A stretch of 64,000 nt of DNA from Collimonas fungivorans (GTDB lineage: Bacteria; Pseudomonadota; Gammaproteobacteria; Burkholderiales; Burkholderiaceae_D), in contig NZ_CP013232.1 in assembly GCF_001584145.1 (NCBI RefSeq), positions 124,001 to 188,000 on the forward strand. Reading direction: 5' to 3'. Numbering within the stretch: the stretch's first letter is position 1; the number at the start of each line of letters is the position of its first letter. The translations under genes and the position numbers were made by a program. The notes beneath the pieces were generated by a model. The model searched no databases. It saw only the letters and a program-made list of their open reading frames with translations, and was not told the origin of the DNA. Of the stretch, positions 18,666-26,033 are shown piece after piece.

Positions 18666-20096
18666 ATGACTGATGCCCAGGTTTCGCGCTTTCCCCAGCT
18701 ATTGCAGCCGCAATCGGCGCTGAGCCTGGTCGAACAGGTTGTGGCCGGGCTCGGCCGCATGATCGACAACGGCAAGCTGCGGCCGGGCGAACGGCTGCCG
18801 TCGATCCGCCAGTTCGCGCTGCAGCAGGGAGTCAGCAATTCGACCATCGTCGAAGCTTATGAACGCCTGGTGGCCAACGGCCTGCTGATTGTCCGGCGCG
18901 GTTCGGGGTTTTTCATCGCCAAGCGCGAGCAGGCGGAGAGCAGCGGCATGCCTTCAATCTTGCCGAATCCGGTGATCGACTCGGCCTGGCTGTTTTCCGA
19001 AGTGTTTGCCGACGAACGGGTGCCGATCAAGGCCGGCTGCGGCTGGCTGCCATCCAGCATGCTGGACGGCGAGGGGCTGCATGCAGCGGAGCGGCGCATT
19101 ATCCGCTCGCCCGGCGCCCAGCAGGTGGGCTACGGCCATCCCTTCGGTTACGGTCCGCTGCGGCAAACCATCGCCAAATCGTTCGCCAACTGGTCGCTCG
19201 ACATCGGCCCCGACCAGGTAGTCACCACCCACGGCGTCACCCAGGCGCTGGACCTGATCATGCGCACCCTGGTGAAACCGGGCGATACCGTGTTCATCGA
19301 AGAACCCGGTTATTGCAACCTGATCGCCATGCTGCGGCTCGCCAATATCCATGTGGTCGGCGTGCCGCGCACTGTAAGCGGGGTCGACCTGGAGCGTTTG
19401 GAGGAACTGGCGCAGATCCACCGGCCGAAGATTTTTTTCACCAACCCGGTGCTGCAGAATCCGACCGGCACCACCTACACTCCGGCCTGCGCGATGCGGG
19501 TGCTGCAGGCGGCCGAACGGCATGGCTTCTGGGTGGTGGAAGACGATCTGTACCGTGAACTGGCGCAAGCCACCGATCCGATGCTGGCGGCGCTGGACGG
19601 TTTGCGGCGCGTGATTTATGTCAGCGGTTTTTCCAAGACCATCGCACCCTCGCTGCGGCTTGGTTTCATCGCCTGCCAGGCCGATCTTGCCAAGGAATTC
19701 GCGCGCACCAAGATGGTCTTGACCCTGACCAATTCGGAAATCACCGAAAGGCTGGTATACAACGCCCTGACTGAGGGCCACCACCGGCGCCATGTCGAGC
19801 GCCTGGCCAGCACCTTGCTCACCGCGCAGGCGCAGGTCAGCGCCAGGCTGGAGGACGTCGGTTTGCTGCCGTTCGGAGCGCCGCGCGGCGGCATGTTTTA
19901 TTGGGCCAGGATGCCGCAGGCGGCGCTGAGCGCCAAGGAAATCGGCGACCGCGCCTTGCAACAGGGGATCTGGCTGGCGCCGGGAGAATTTTTTTATGTA
20001 TCGCAGCCGGAACACGCCTGGTTCCGCTTCAATGTGGCTTTTTCGGACCTCCCCAAGTTGTCCGATTTCTTCCGTAACCTGGTGGCCGGCAGTTAG
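18666..20096 (+). CDS. MocR-type (GntR-aminotransferase fusion) transcriptional regulator
   Basis: 476 residues. An N-terminal GntR winged helix (about residues 14-80: LVEQVVAGLGRMIDNGKLRP, LPSIRQFALQQGVSNSTIVE) is joined to a fold-type-I aminotransferase domain. The PLP pocket is intact: THGVTQALDLIMRTLVKPGD, NPVLQNPTGTTYTP, and the Schiff-base Lys in YVSGFSKTIAPSLRLG. Members sense PLP together with an amino acid, amine or GABA-like ligand. Its divergent placement beside the omega-aminotransferase/mmsA operon makes that operon the likely target. Confidence 0.94.
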   Translation: MTDAQVSRFPQLLQPQSALSLVEQVVAGLGRMIDNGKLRPGERLPSIRQFALQQGVSNSTIVEAYERLVANGLLIVRRGSGFFIAKREQAESSGMPSILPNPVIDSAWLFSEVFADERVPIKAGCGWLPSSMLDGEGLHAAERRIIRSPGAQQVGYGHPFGYGPLRQTIAKSFANWSLDIGPDQVVTTHGVTQALDLIMRTLVKPGDTVFIEEPGYCNLIAMLRLANIHVVGVPRTVSGVDLERLEELAQIHRPKIFFTNPVLQNPTGTTYTPACAMRVLQAAERHGFWVVEDDLYRELAQATDPMLAALDGLRRVIYVSGFSKTIAPSLRLGFIACQADLAKEFARTKMVLTLTNSEITERLVYNALTEGHHRRHVERLASTLLTAQAQVSARLEDVGLLPFGAPRGGMFYWARMPQAALSAKEIGDRALQQGIWLAPGEFFYVSQPEHAWFRFNVAFSDLPKLSDFFRNLVAGS

Positions 20097-20123
20097 CCGG
20101 CCTTCTTCTCCGGCAGTTGAAGC

Positions 20124-20336
20124 TTAGCCTGCCGCCGCTTCGCGTTTGCGGATGACGGTGACGCTTTCGCCGCCTGCGCCCCAGTTGTCGGTATCGACTT
20201 CATCGATGACGACAAAAGTGGTGGCGGGTTTTTTGTTGAGCACGCGGCTTAGCAGATCGGTGACGCCGGCAATCAGCTGCTGTTTCTGTTCCGCGCTGAC
20301 TCCTTCGCGGGTGACGCGGATATTAACGTATGGCAT
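20124..20336 (-). CDS. 4-oxalocrotonate tautomerase family enzyme
   Basis: 70 residues, the usual size of the small 4-OT family. The Met is followed by Pro (MPYVNIRVTREGVSAEQ), the catalytic general base after Met removal. The middle KQQLIAGVTDLLSRVLNKKP and FVVIDEVDTDNWGAGGESVT match the helix-strand layout. Members tautomerise 2-hydroxymuconate-like enols as oligomers in the cytoplasm. No aromatic meta-cleavage genes are adjacent, so the substrate is open. Transcribed toward the MocR gene end; may follow the upstream SDR gene. Confidence 0.92.
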   Translation of the reverse strand: MPYVNIRVTREGVSAEQKQQLIAGVTDLLSRVLNKKPATTFVVIDEVDTDNWGAGGESVTVIRKREAAAG

Positions 20337-20364
20337 GCTGGAACTCCTGAAGTAAATGGTTAGG

Positions 20365-20388
20365 AGCGGGCCGAGGCCCGCTTTTTTG
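20365..20388 (+). terminator. Strong GC hairpin with T-tract between tautomerase and SDR genes
   Basis: Perfect stem AGCGGGCC/GGCCCGCT with a 2-base loop followed by six T on the plus strand. In that polarity it would stop read-through from the MocR gene across the tautomerase. On the minus strand it lies between the SDR stop and the tautomerase start, where it could reduce read-through. Confidence 0.6.
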
Positions 20389-20397
20389 CGCCCGGGA

Positions 20398-21141
20398 TTA
20401 CCAGGTGCCGGCGGTGGCGCCGCCGTCCACCGGCAATGCTACGCCGGAAATGAAGCTGGCATCGGTCAGGTACAGCACGGCGTCGACAATGTCCTTGGTG
20501 TTGCCGGTGCGGCCCGACGGCGACAGCGTGTTGAAAAAGGCCCGCGAATTTTCATAGTCGCCGTGCAGCGGGGTCTGGATGATGCCGGGCGCTACCGTGT
20601 TGACCTGTACGTTGGATGCCGCCAGTTCGATTGCCAGCGCGCGCGTGGCGTTGATCAGGCCGCCCTTGATCAGCACCGGCAACAATGCCGGCACTTTCAC
20701 CGTCGGCTGGATCGCGATGTTGGCGCTGATGGTGACAATGTGACCGCTTTTGTTGGCGGCCATGTGCGCGGCGGCTTGCTGCGACGGGTAGAAAAATCCC
20801 TTCAGGTTGGTGCTGACCAGGGCGTCGAGATCCTCCTCGGTGTAGTCGCCGACCGGCTTGGCGATGAACACGCCGGCATTATTGATCAGGATGTCGACCT
20901 TGCCGAACGCCGCAACGGCGCGCGCAAACAGCGCTTTCGCCGTAGCCGGCAGGGCGATGTCGCCGGCCACCGCCTGGAAGTTGGCGGGGTTGCCGAGTTT
21001 TTCGGCGGCCGCCAGCAGGCGCTCGGTGGTGCGGGCGTTGCCGACCACGTTATAGCCGCGCTGCAGGTAGGCTTCGGCCAGGGCGAAGCCGATGCCGCTT
21101 GAGGCGCCGGTGATGATGACGGTTTTCTGGTTGCTGTTCAT
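20398..21141 (-). CDS. SDR family protein lacking the canonical catalytic tyrosine
   Basis: 247 residues. The cofactor site is normal: VIITGASSGIGFALAEAYLQ, ILINNAGVFIAKPVGDY and VNTVAPGIIQTPLHG. The usual Y-x-x-x-K is replaced: around the catalytic position the sequence is VPALLPVLIKGGLINATRAL, where Lys is kept but the Tyr position is Pro/Leu. A subfamily of SDRs with a T/IKGGL motif shares this. The protein may therefore use another residue or have a non-reductase role. It is divergent from a LysR gene 126 bp away, its probable regulator. Confidence 0.88.
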   Translation of the reverse strand: MNSNQKTVIITGASSGIGFALAEAYLQRGYNVVGNARTTERLLAAAEKLGNPANFQAVAGDIALPATAKALFARAVAAFGKVDILINNAGVFIAKPVGDYTEEDLDALVSTNLKGFFYPSQQAAAHMAANKSGHIVTISANIAIQPTVKVPALLPVLIKGGLINATRALAIELAASNVQVNTVAPGIIQTPLHGDYENSRAFFNTLSPSGRTGNTKDIVDAVLYLTDASFISGVALPVDGGATAGTW

Positions 21142-21267
21142 GGTGGTACTCCTTGTGGTTGGGCGGGCTCTCTGGTCCCGATCTGCACTATACTTATGCG
21201 GTATTCATAGATAAATACAGATTTTTACAATTAACTTGATACACCATGTAATGAATAAGACGCTTTC

Positions 21268-22182
21268 ATGAAACGCAACTTCGACGACATCCTGCTGGGC
21301 AGCATCGAACTGTTTTGCCTGGCCGCCGAACTGGGGAGTTTCACGGCGGCGGCGATGTCGGCCAGCGTCACGCCTGCGGCGGTGAGCCGTTCAGTGTCGC
21401 GGCTGGAGGAGAGATTGGGCGTGCGCCTGTTCGTGCGCACCACGCGCCAGATCCGCTTGACCGACAGCGGCCGCGTGTATTTCGAACAGTGCCGCCAGGC
21501 CTTGTCGCAGCTGGTGGATGCGGAGCGCGAGGTGACCGGCGAGCAGGCGGCGCCGGCCGGGCTGCTGCGCATCAGCATGCCGACGCCGTTCGGCCACTAC
21601 CGCCTGCTGCCGTTGCTGCCGCAGTTTCGTGCGTTATATCCGCAAGTGCGGATCGATGTCCACCTGAGCAACAGCAACATCGATTTTGCCGACCAAGGCT
21701 ACGACCTGGCGATCCGCGGCCGCGCGCCCGAGGATTCCAACCTGATCGCACGCAAGCTGGAAGACGCCGAACTGGTGCTGGTGGCGGCGCCGTCTTACTT
21801 GCAGCGGGCGCCTGCGCTGCAGACGCTGGCCGACCTGGAACGGCACGATTGCATCCAGTTCGAAAGGCCCAGCACCGGCCGCCGCATTCCGTGGACTTTC
21901 ATGGCCGACGGCAAGGAGGTCGATATCGTGACTGATGGCGGCTATTGCTGTTCCGAAGACGTGCTCGCCGTCGCCACCCTGGCGCGCGGCGGCGCGGGAC
22001 TGGTGCAAACCTACCGGTTCGTGGTCGAGCAGGCGCTGCAGCAGGGCGAACTGGTGGAACTGCTGCCGCAGTTCGGCGGCAGTACGCGGCCCTTCATCCT
22101 GCTGTATCCTCACGCTCGCCACCTGTCGCTGCGGGTGCGCACTTTTGTCGATTTCATGGTCAAGCACCTGAGCCGAATTTGA
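21268..22182 (+). CDS. LysR family transcriptional regulator
   Basis: 304 residues with an N-terminal winged helix (LFCLAAELGSFTAAAMSASV, TPAAVSRSVSRLEERLGVRL) and a periplasmic-binding-like effector domain (GLLRISMPTPFGHYRLLPLL, GYDLAIRGRAPEDSNLIARK). The RTTRQIRLTDSGRVYFEQC junction is typical. It belongs to the group that regulates adjacent oxidoreductases. The SDR gene lies divergently upstream and is the likely target. A terminator follows the gene. Confidence 0.93.
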   Translation: MKRNFDDILLGSIELFCLAAELGSFTAAAMSASVTPAAVSRSVSRLEERLGVRLFVRTTRQIRLTDSGRVYFEQCRQALSQLVDAEREVTGEQAAPAGLLRISMPTPFGHYRLLPLLPQFRALYPQVRIDVHLSNSNIDFADQGYDLAIRGRAPEDSNLIARKLEDAELVLVAAPSYLQRAPALQTLADLERHDCIQFERPSTGRRIPWTFMADGKEVDIVTDGGYCCSEDVLAVATLARGGAGLVQTYRFVVEQALQQGELVELLPQFGGSTRPFILLYPHARHLSLRVRTFVDFMVKHLSRI

Positions 22183-22222
22183 TCTGAGTTTGAGATCCCG
22201 GCGCAAAAGCCGGAGGCAATAA

Positions 22223-22257
22223 AAAACCCGCGCACTCCTCATGAGGCGCGGGTTTTG
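22223..22257 (+). terminator. Rho-independent terminator after the LysR gene
   Basis: AAAACCCGCGC pairs with GCGCGGGTTTT around a CCTCATGAGG inner palindrome, ending in a T-tract. Flanking A and T runs make it work in both directions, so it also serves the convergent DUF4148 gene. Confidence 0.85.
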
Positions 22258-22315
22258 TCATTTACAGCGCTTCCCGCATGCTGCCGGGAATAAGCTAGAA
22301 GCGGGTCACAGACGA

Positions 22316-22723
22316 TCAGTTGCCTGTGTTTGTTTCCAGCGGATAGTTGGCGAAATTGATCTGGCCGGAGTTGCGTGCATCAGCCAGTTCTGCGCGTACT
22401 TCGGCACGGCTCTTGCCGGGAGCGTTGGAGACGGTGAACACCGGATATTGCGAACCGGCGAAATCGAGTTCCCCATTAGCACGGGCTTTTGCCAGTTCTG
22501 CCTGCACTTCAGCGCGGGTCTTGCCTGGGACCGAGCTTTGGGCGTTGGATGGCAGGAACACCGGATATTGCGAACCGGCGAAATCGAGTTGGCCGGCAGC
22601 ACGTGCCTGGGCCAGCTCGGCCTGGACTTGAGCGCGGGTAAGCGGAGTGACGTTGTCGGAAGCGAATGAAGGAGCTGAAACAATTGCAGCCAGTGCCAAT
22701 GCGGCGATCAGTTGGGTTTTCAT
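22316..22723 (-). CDS. Secreted DUF4148 protein with three tandem repeats
   Basis: 135 residues. A signal peptide ends ALALAAIVSAPSFASD. The mature part is three 40-residue units, each starting TRAQVQAELAQARAAGQLDF or a variant (TRAEVQAELAKARANGELDF; SRAEVRAELADARNSGQINF) and the first two ending AGSQYPVF. This matches the DUF4148 family of small periplasmic proteins abundant in Burkholderiales, of unknown function. The long upstream region toward the divergent TetR gene carries three operator-like palindromes, so the protein may be made in response to a signal sensed by that regulator. Confidence 0.9.
   Translation of the reverse strand: MKTQLIAALALAAIVSAPSFASDNVTPLTRAQVQAELAQARAAGQLDFAGSQYPVFLPSNAQSSVPGKTRAEVQAELAKARANGELDFAGSQYPVFTVSNAPGKSRAEVRAELADARNSGQINFANYPLETNTGN
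22436..22590 (-). repeat. 35-bp perfect direct repeat inside the DUF4148 gene, 120-bp period
   Basis: The 35 bases at 22436-22470 recur identically at 22556-22590, exactly 120 bp (40 codons) away. They encode the end of repeat units one and two (LDFAGSQYPVF). The identity at DNA level points to a recent duplication or gene conversion rather than ancient repeat divergence. Confidence 0.9.
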
Positions 22724-22844
22724 GATGGTTCTTTCTTTTTAAGTTAATGACAAAGTGCCAAATGCAGCGGTCACACAAGCGCATGAACTGACGGATAGGC
22801 ATTGCTGCTGCACCGTCCTGGCTGCCGGCGAGGATCTGATTTGG

Positions 22845-22862
22845 ATCTATCACTAGATAGAT
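22845..22862. promoter_or_regulatory. Candidate TetR-family operator 1 (perfect inverted repeat)
   Basis: ATCTATC-ACTA-GATAGAT, a perfect 7-bp inverted repeat with a 4-bp spacer. It resembles tetO-like cores (CTATCA/TGATAG). It lies about 120 bp upstream of the DUF4148 start. Confidence 0.6.
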
Positions 22863-23033
22863 AATCCGGTAAAATAAAAAGCGTCTTTCTTGTTTGACGC
22901 TTTCCAGTCCACTAATCCACTGCTGGCAGTCCGGGCACGTTGTGCGATCCAGTTGTTGCCAAATAAAAACTGAACCTGGATCGCTTGCCACCTGAAACAA
23001 CGTGTCTGCAACTACTGTGACTCAACTATAGTT

Positions 23034-23051
23034 ATCTACTGCTAGGTAGTC
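23034..23051. promoter_or_regulatory. Candidate TetR-family operator 2 (degenerate copy)
   Basis: ATCTACTGCTAGGTAGTC keeps the ATCTAY...RTAG pattern and the 18-bp size of sites 1 and 3, with two end mismatches. Confidence 0.5.
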
Positions 23052-23115
23052 AAATAGAATTTTCTTATAACGCTCATAGGGTAATAAAAACTGACACAGG
23101 CCATAAACGGCTTGA

Positions 23116-23137
23116 TTATCTACCTTTCAGTAGATAA
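23116..23137. promoter_or_regulatory. Candidate TetR-family operator 3 (perfect inverted repeat)
   Basis: TTATCTAC-CTTTCA-GTAGATAA, perfect 8-bp arms with a 6-bp spacer. The inner 18 bp (23118-23135) has the same arm positions as sites 1 and 2 (ATCTAY-N6-RTAGAT). It is the closest site to the TetR gene. Confidence 0.6.
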
Positions 23138-23304
23138 TATGTAGGCGTAGCGTCTTTTTGATTTTACATTCCACGCCCGTACCGTCAGAATATTGCCGGC
23201 CGGGGCATAAAAGACGTAGCATGGCAGCAGAAAGCGTGGCTGCCCGAAATTCGGTCACCAATGCGGGTGTCCTGCATCGCTATCTCTTTATAGGTAAAAA
23301 AATC

Positions 23305-23919
23305 ATGAAAGCCGTTTCCCCCGTACGCGAACAATTACTGGAGCACACGCTGGTCCTGCTGGGCACGCGCGGCTACAACGGCTTCAGTTACCGCGACCTG
23401 GCCGAGCTGGTCGGCGTCAAGACTTCCAGCATCCATTACTATTTTCCGACCAAGGAAGACCTGGCGCTGGCAGCGGTGCAAGCATACGCGGCAAATATCG
23501 GCGAGATCATGCGCGACATGGATGTGAACGGGCCTCTCAAGGAGCAGGTCGAGAAATACCTGGCGCTGTGGCGCAAGAATCTCGGCACCGGCCGCGTTTG
23601 CCTGTGCGGCATGCTGGCCGCCGAAGCCACCAGCCTGCCGCAAAACGTGCTGGCTGCCTTGCAAGCCTTCTATAGCATGCATGAAGCCTGGATTACGCAG
23701 CGGCTGGAACGCGCGGTGGCCGACAAGGGCGTGCAATTGCCTGCTGCGCCGCCGGTGTATGCCATGACCATCCTCGGCGCCTTGCAAAGCGGGCTGATTT
23801 CCGCGCGCTTGTTCGGCAAGCCTTGCCGGCTCGATGCGGCGTCGGCCATGCTGCGCTCCGCGGTGACGCCGGAAGGCAGCAAACAACAGGCGGCGCCCGC
23901 CGACGCTGTCTTATCCTGA
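23305..23919 (+). CDS. TetR/AcrR family transcriptional regulator
   Basis: 204 residues from the ATG at 23305; the frame is open to 23158 but that upstream part overlaps regulatory DNA and has no ribosome site. The HTH is clear at residues about 10-55 (LLEHTLVLLGTRGYNGFSYR, DLAELVGVKTSSIHYYFPTK), and a helical ligand domain follows with CLCGMLAAEATSLPQNVLAA. It is divergent from the DUF4148 gene; three matching palindromes in between make autoregulation and control of that gene likely. No efflux pump is adjacent. Confidence 0.92.
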   Translation: MKAVSPVREQLLEHTLVLLGTRGYNGFSYRDLAELVGVKTSSIHYYFPTKEDLALAAVQAYAANIGEIMRDMDVNGPLKEQVEKYLALWRKNLGTGRVCLCGMLAAEATSLPQNVLAALQAFYSMHEAWITQRLERAVADKGVQLPAAPPVYAMTILGALQSGLISARLFGKPCRLDAASAMLRSAVTPEGSKQQAAPADAVLS

Positions 23920-23927
23920 TTCCAGGA

Positions 23928-23957
23928 CGCCGCTCATGCAGATAGCCATGAGCGGCG
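23928..23957. terminator. Hairpin after the TetR gene
   Basis: CGCCGCTCATG and CATGAGCGGCG form a perfect 11-bp stem around an 8-base loop, 8 bp after the TetR stop. There is no T-tract, so termination is likely but not certain. Confidence 0.5.
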
Positions 23958-24174
23958 GCAAGTCTTCAGTTTTCCCTTCGGATTTGCAATTTGGTGTGTC
24001 TGCGGTTTGGCGCTGGCACAGGAATGTGCTTGTCGCAAATCCTTCGGCGCCTGGATGGTTATATTCAATAAAAACAAGCAAATGATTCAATATCGCGCCT
24101 AATTATCAAAATCCTCGCTAGAACGGACAATGCCTCCATTGGTACACCGTTCAATCAACAGCGAGGATTTTTTC

Positions 24175-24735
24175 ATGGCATCCGCACTTCTTCCCAGCCG
24201 TCGCCTGCTGTCGGCCGCGATCGCAGCACCGTTGTTCAGCCTGGCGGTTTGCAGCATGGCCGCCCAGGCCGACGACCGCAACCTGCCTGAACCGCATCAT
24301 CTTGCCATTGCCGGCAACTCGGCCGACGCGGCGCCGCTGATCCTGGCGGCACGCCGCTACGCCGCTTTCTGGAACACCGGCGACGAGCAATACGCGCGGC
24401 AGGCGCTTGCTCCCGATTTCATCGACCGCACTTTGCCCGCCGGACGCCCGCAAGGCGTGGCCGGCCCGCTGCAAGCATCGCAAGGTTTCCGTAGCGCGGT
24501 GCCGGACCTGTCCATGGAGATCGACGAAATGGTGGTCGCCGGCGATCGCGTCTCGCTCCATCTCCGCTTCCGCGGCCATTTCAGCGGCCAGTTCGGCAAG
24601 CTCAAGGGCAAGGGCCAGGTAATCGATTTCCGGGCCTTCGACTTGTACCGGATAGCCGATGGCCGCATTGCTGACAACTGGCATCTGGAAGACAACCTGA
24701 GCCTGATGCAGCAATTCGGCGCAATCCAGCCTTGA
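24175..24735 (+). CDS. Secreted SnoaL-like/NTF2-fold protein
   Basis: 186 residues from the ATG at 24175 with GCGAGGA upstream. The N-terminus has two Arg and a hydrophobic stretch ending SMAAQADD, so it is exported. The mature part has the NTF2/SnoaL layout: ILAARRYAAFWNTGDEQYAR, LAPDFIDRTLPAGRPQG, FRSAVPDLSMEIDEMVVAGD, and a Trp/His end IADNWHLEDNLSLMQQ. It matches ester-cyclase-like (SnoaL polyketide cyclase) proteins widely found near stress oxidoreductases. Substrate unknown. The next gene is a broken old-yellow-enzyme; the two may once have formed an operon. Confidence 0.87.
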   Translation: MASALLPSRRLLSAAIAAPLFSLAVCSMAAQADDRNLPEPHHLAIAGNSADAAPLILAARRYAAFWNTGDEQYARQALAPDFIDRTLPAGRPQGVAGPLQASQGFRSAVPDLSMEIDEMVVAGDRVSLHLRFRGHFSGQFGKLKGKGQVIDFRAFDLYRIADGRIADNWHLEDNLSLMQQFGAIQP

Positions 24736-24774
24736 TCGCGGCATTGATCTTCACTTCTTATAGGAAATTTAATC

Positions 24775-25140
24775 ATGTCTTTAGCAAACACACTGTTCGA
24801 CCCGGTGCAACTGGGCAGCCTGCAACTGGCCAACTGCATCGTGATGGCGCCCATGACGCGCGCCCGCAGTTCGCAGCCGGGCGATATCCCGAATGCCATG
24901 ATGGCCTAATATTATGCGCAGCGCGCCAGCGCCGGCCTGATCGTCAGCGACGCGACCCAGACCGCGCAGATCCTGGAGCAAGGTTTGGCGGACCTGGTGC
25001 CGTTCGGCCGGTCATTTGTCGGCAATCCTGACCTGCTGCGGCGGCTGGCAGAGAAGCTGCCGCTGGCCGGCCACGATGGCGCCGCCCTGTTCGGCGGCGA
25101 GCGTGCCGGATATACCGACTATCCGCCGGCTTCCGCCTGA
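24775..25140 (+). pseudogene. Old yellow enzyme (NemA-like alkene reductase) pseudogene
   Basis: The frame begins like an intact N-ethylmaleimide reductase (LFDPVQLGSLQLANCIVMAP, MTRARSSQPGDIPNAMMA), then meets TAA at 24907-24909 where relatives have Glu in A-E-Y-Y-A-Q-R. After the stop, YYAQRASAGLIVSDATQ continues in frame and jumps directly to the C-terminal end of the family (GLADLVPFGRSFVGNPDLL, FGGERAGYTDYP). The central flavin-barrel region of more than 200 codons is missing. So there is both a nonsense change and an in-frame internal deletion; the product cannot be an active flavoenzyme. Confidence 0.88.
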
Positions 25141-26033
25141 CCAGAGCCAACGGCGAAGCGCTCCTGCAAAAACTCGATCAGCAGCTTGATCCGCGGCGGC
25201 TGGAAACTGCTGCGGTGATACAGCACGTTGAGCGGCGCGCTTTCGGTGAAAAATTCATCCAGCACCGTGATCAGCCGGCCAGCCCGCAAATCGGCGCTGA
25301 TATCGAGCAGTGATTTGTAGGCGTAACCGTGGCCGAGCAAAGCCCATTTGCGGATGATTTCACCATCGTTGCTCTGCTGGTAGTGGCTGACCCGCACCGC
25401 TTTCAGCTTGCCGCCGGCACGGTAGCGCCATTCGTTCATCGGCCCTGCGGCGTTGAGCAGCACCAGCGCCGGCAGGCTGGCCAGCTGCTCCGGCGTCTGC
25501 GGCAGGCCGACGCGCGCCGCGCATTCCGGCGCTACGCACACCACGCGCCGGTTGGGCAGCAGCGGCCGCGCCACCATGGCGCTGTCGGGCGGCATGCCGT
25601 AGCGGATCGCCAGGTCGATATCGTCCTGCACCAGGTTGGCGGTGGAGTCGGTCAGCGACAAGGCGAACTGCACTTGCGGATACTGGCGCTGGAATTCGTC
25701 GAGATAGGTGAGCAGGAGATTGCGCCCCAGGTCCGACGGCGCTGAAATCCTGACTGTGCCCTGCACCAGGCTCTTGCCCGCCTGCAGCATCTGCTCGGCC
25801 TGGTCCATCAGCTCGAGCGCCTGCTGGCTGTATTCCTTGTAGAGCTGGCCTTCCTCGGTCAGCCGCAGGCGGCGCGTGGTGCGCTCGAACAGCTTGACCC
25901 GCAGCGTCGTTTCCAGGCGCTGGATGGCGGCGCTGGAGGCGGCCGGCGACAAGCCGTGCTTGCGCCCTGCGGCGGAAAAACTGCCCAGTGTCGAAGCATC
26001 GATAAACAATCGCATCACGCTTAATCGGTCCAT
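25119..26033 (-). CDS. LysR family transcriptional regulator
   Basis: 304 residues. HTH: LFIDASTLGSFSAAGRKHGL, SPAASSAAIQRLETTLRVKL; then RTTRRLRLTEEGQLYKEYSQ and an effector domain (GTVRISAPSDLGRNLLLTYL, DDIDLAIRYGMPPDSAMVAR). It is of the CrgA/DsdC-like branch that often controls adjacent oxidoreductases. Its start lies inside the end of the next upstream LysR gene (13-bp overlap), so the two are co-transcribed. Its end overlaps the end of the NemA-like pseudogene by 22 bp. Confidence 0.93.
   Translation of the reverse strand: MDRLSVMRLFIDASTLGSFSAAGRKHGLSPAASSAAIQRLETTLRVKLFERTTRRLRLTEEGQLYKEYSQQALELMDQAEQMLQAGKSLVQGTVRISAPSDLGRNLLLTYLDEFQRQYPQVQFALSLTDSTANLVQDDIDLAIRYGMPPDSAMVARPLLPNRRVVCVAPECAARVGLPQTPEQLASLPALVLLNAAGPMNEWRYRAGGKLKAVRVSHYQQSNDGEIIRKWALLGHGYAYKSLLDISADLRAGRLITVLDEFFTESAPLNVLYHRSSFQPPRIKLLIEFLQERFAVGSGQAEAGG

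Larger units (their letters stand above)
22724..23304. other. Long AT-rich intergenic region with repeated palindromes
   Basis: 581 bp between the DUF4148 gene (minus) and the TetR gene (plus). I see no credible gene. It holds three 18-bp operator-like palindromes (listed separately), together with AT-rich stretches suitable for divergent promoters. Confidence 0.6.

Noticed and set aside
22436..22590. Possible CRISPR-like repeat
   Set aside because: Only two copies at DNA level, coding for a protein repeat within a signal-peptide-bearing gene; no spacers or cas genes.
24775..25140. A short functional flavoenzyme or selenoprotein/readthrough gene
   Set aside because: The stop is TAA, not TGA, and the catalytic barrel is deleted, so readthrough would not restore an active enzyme.
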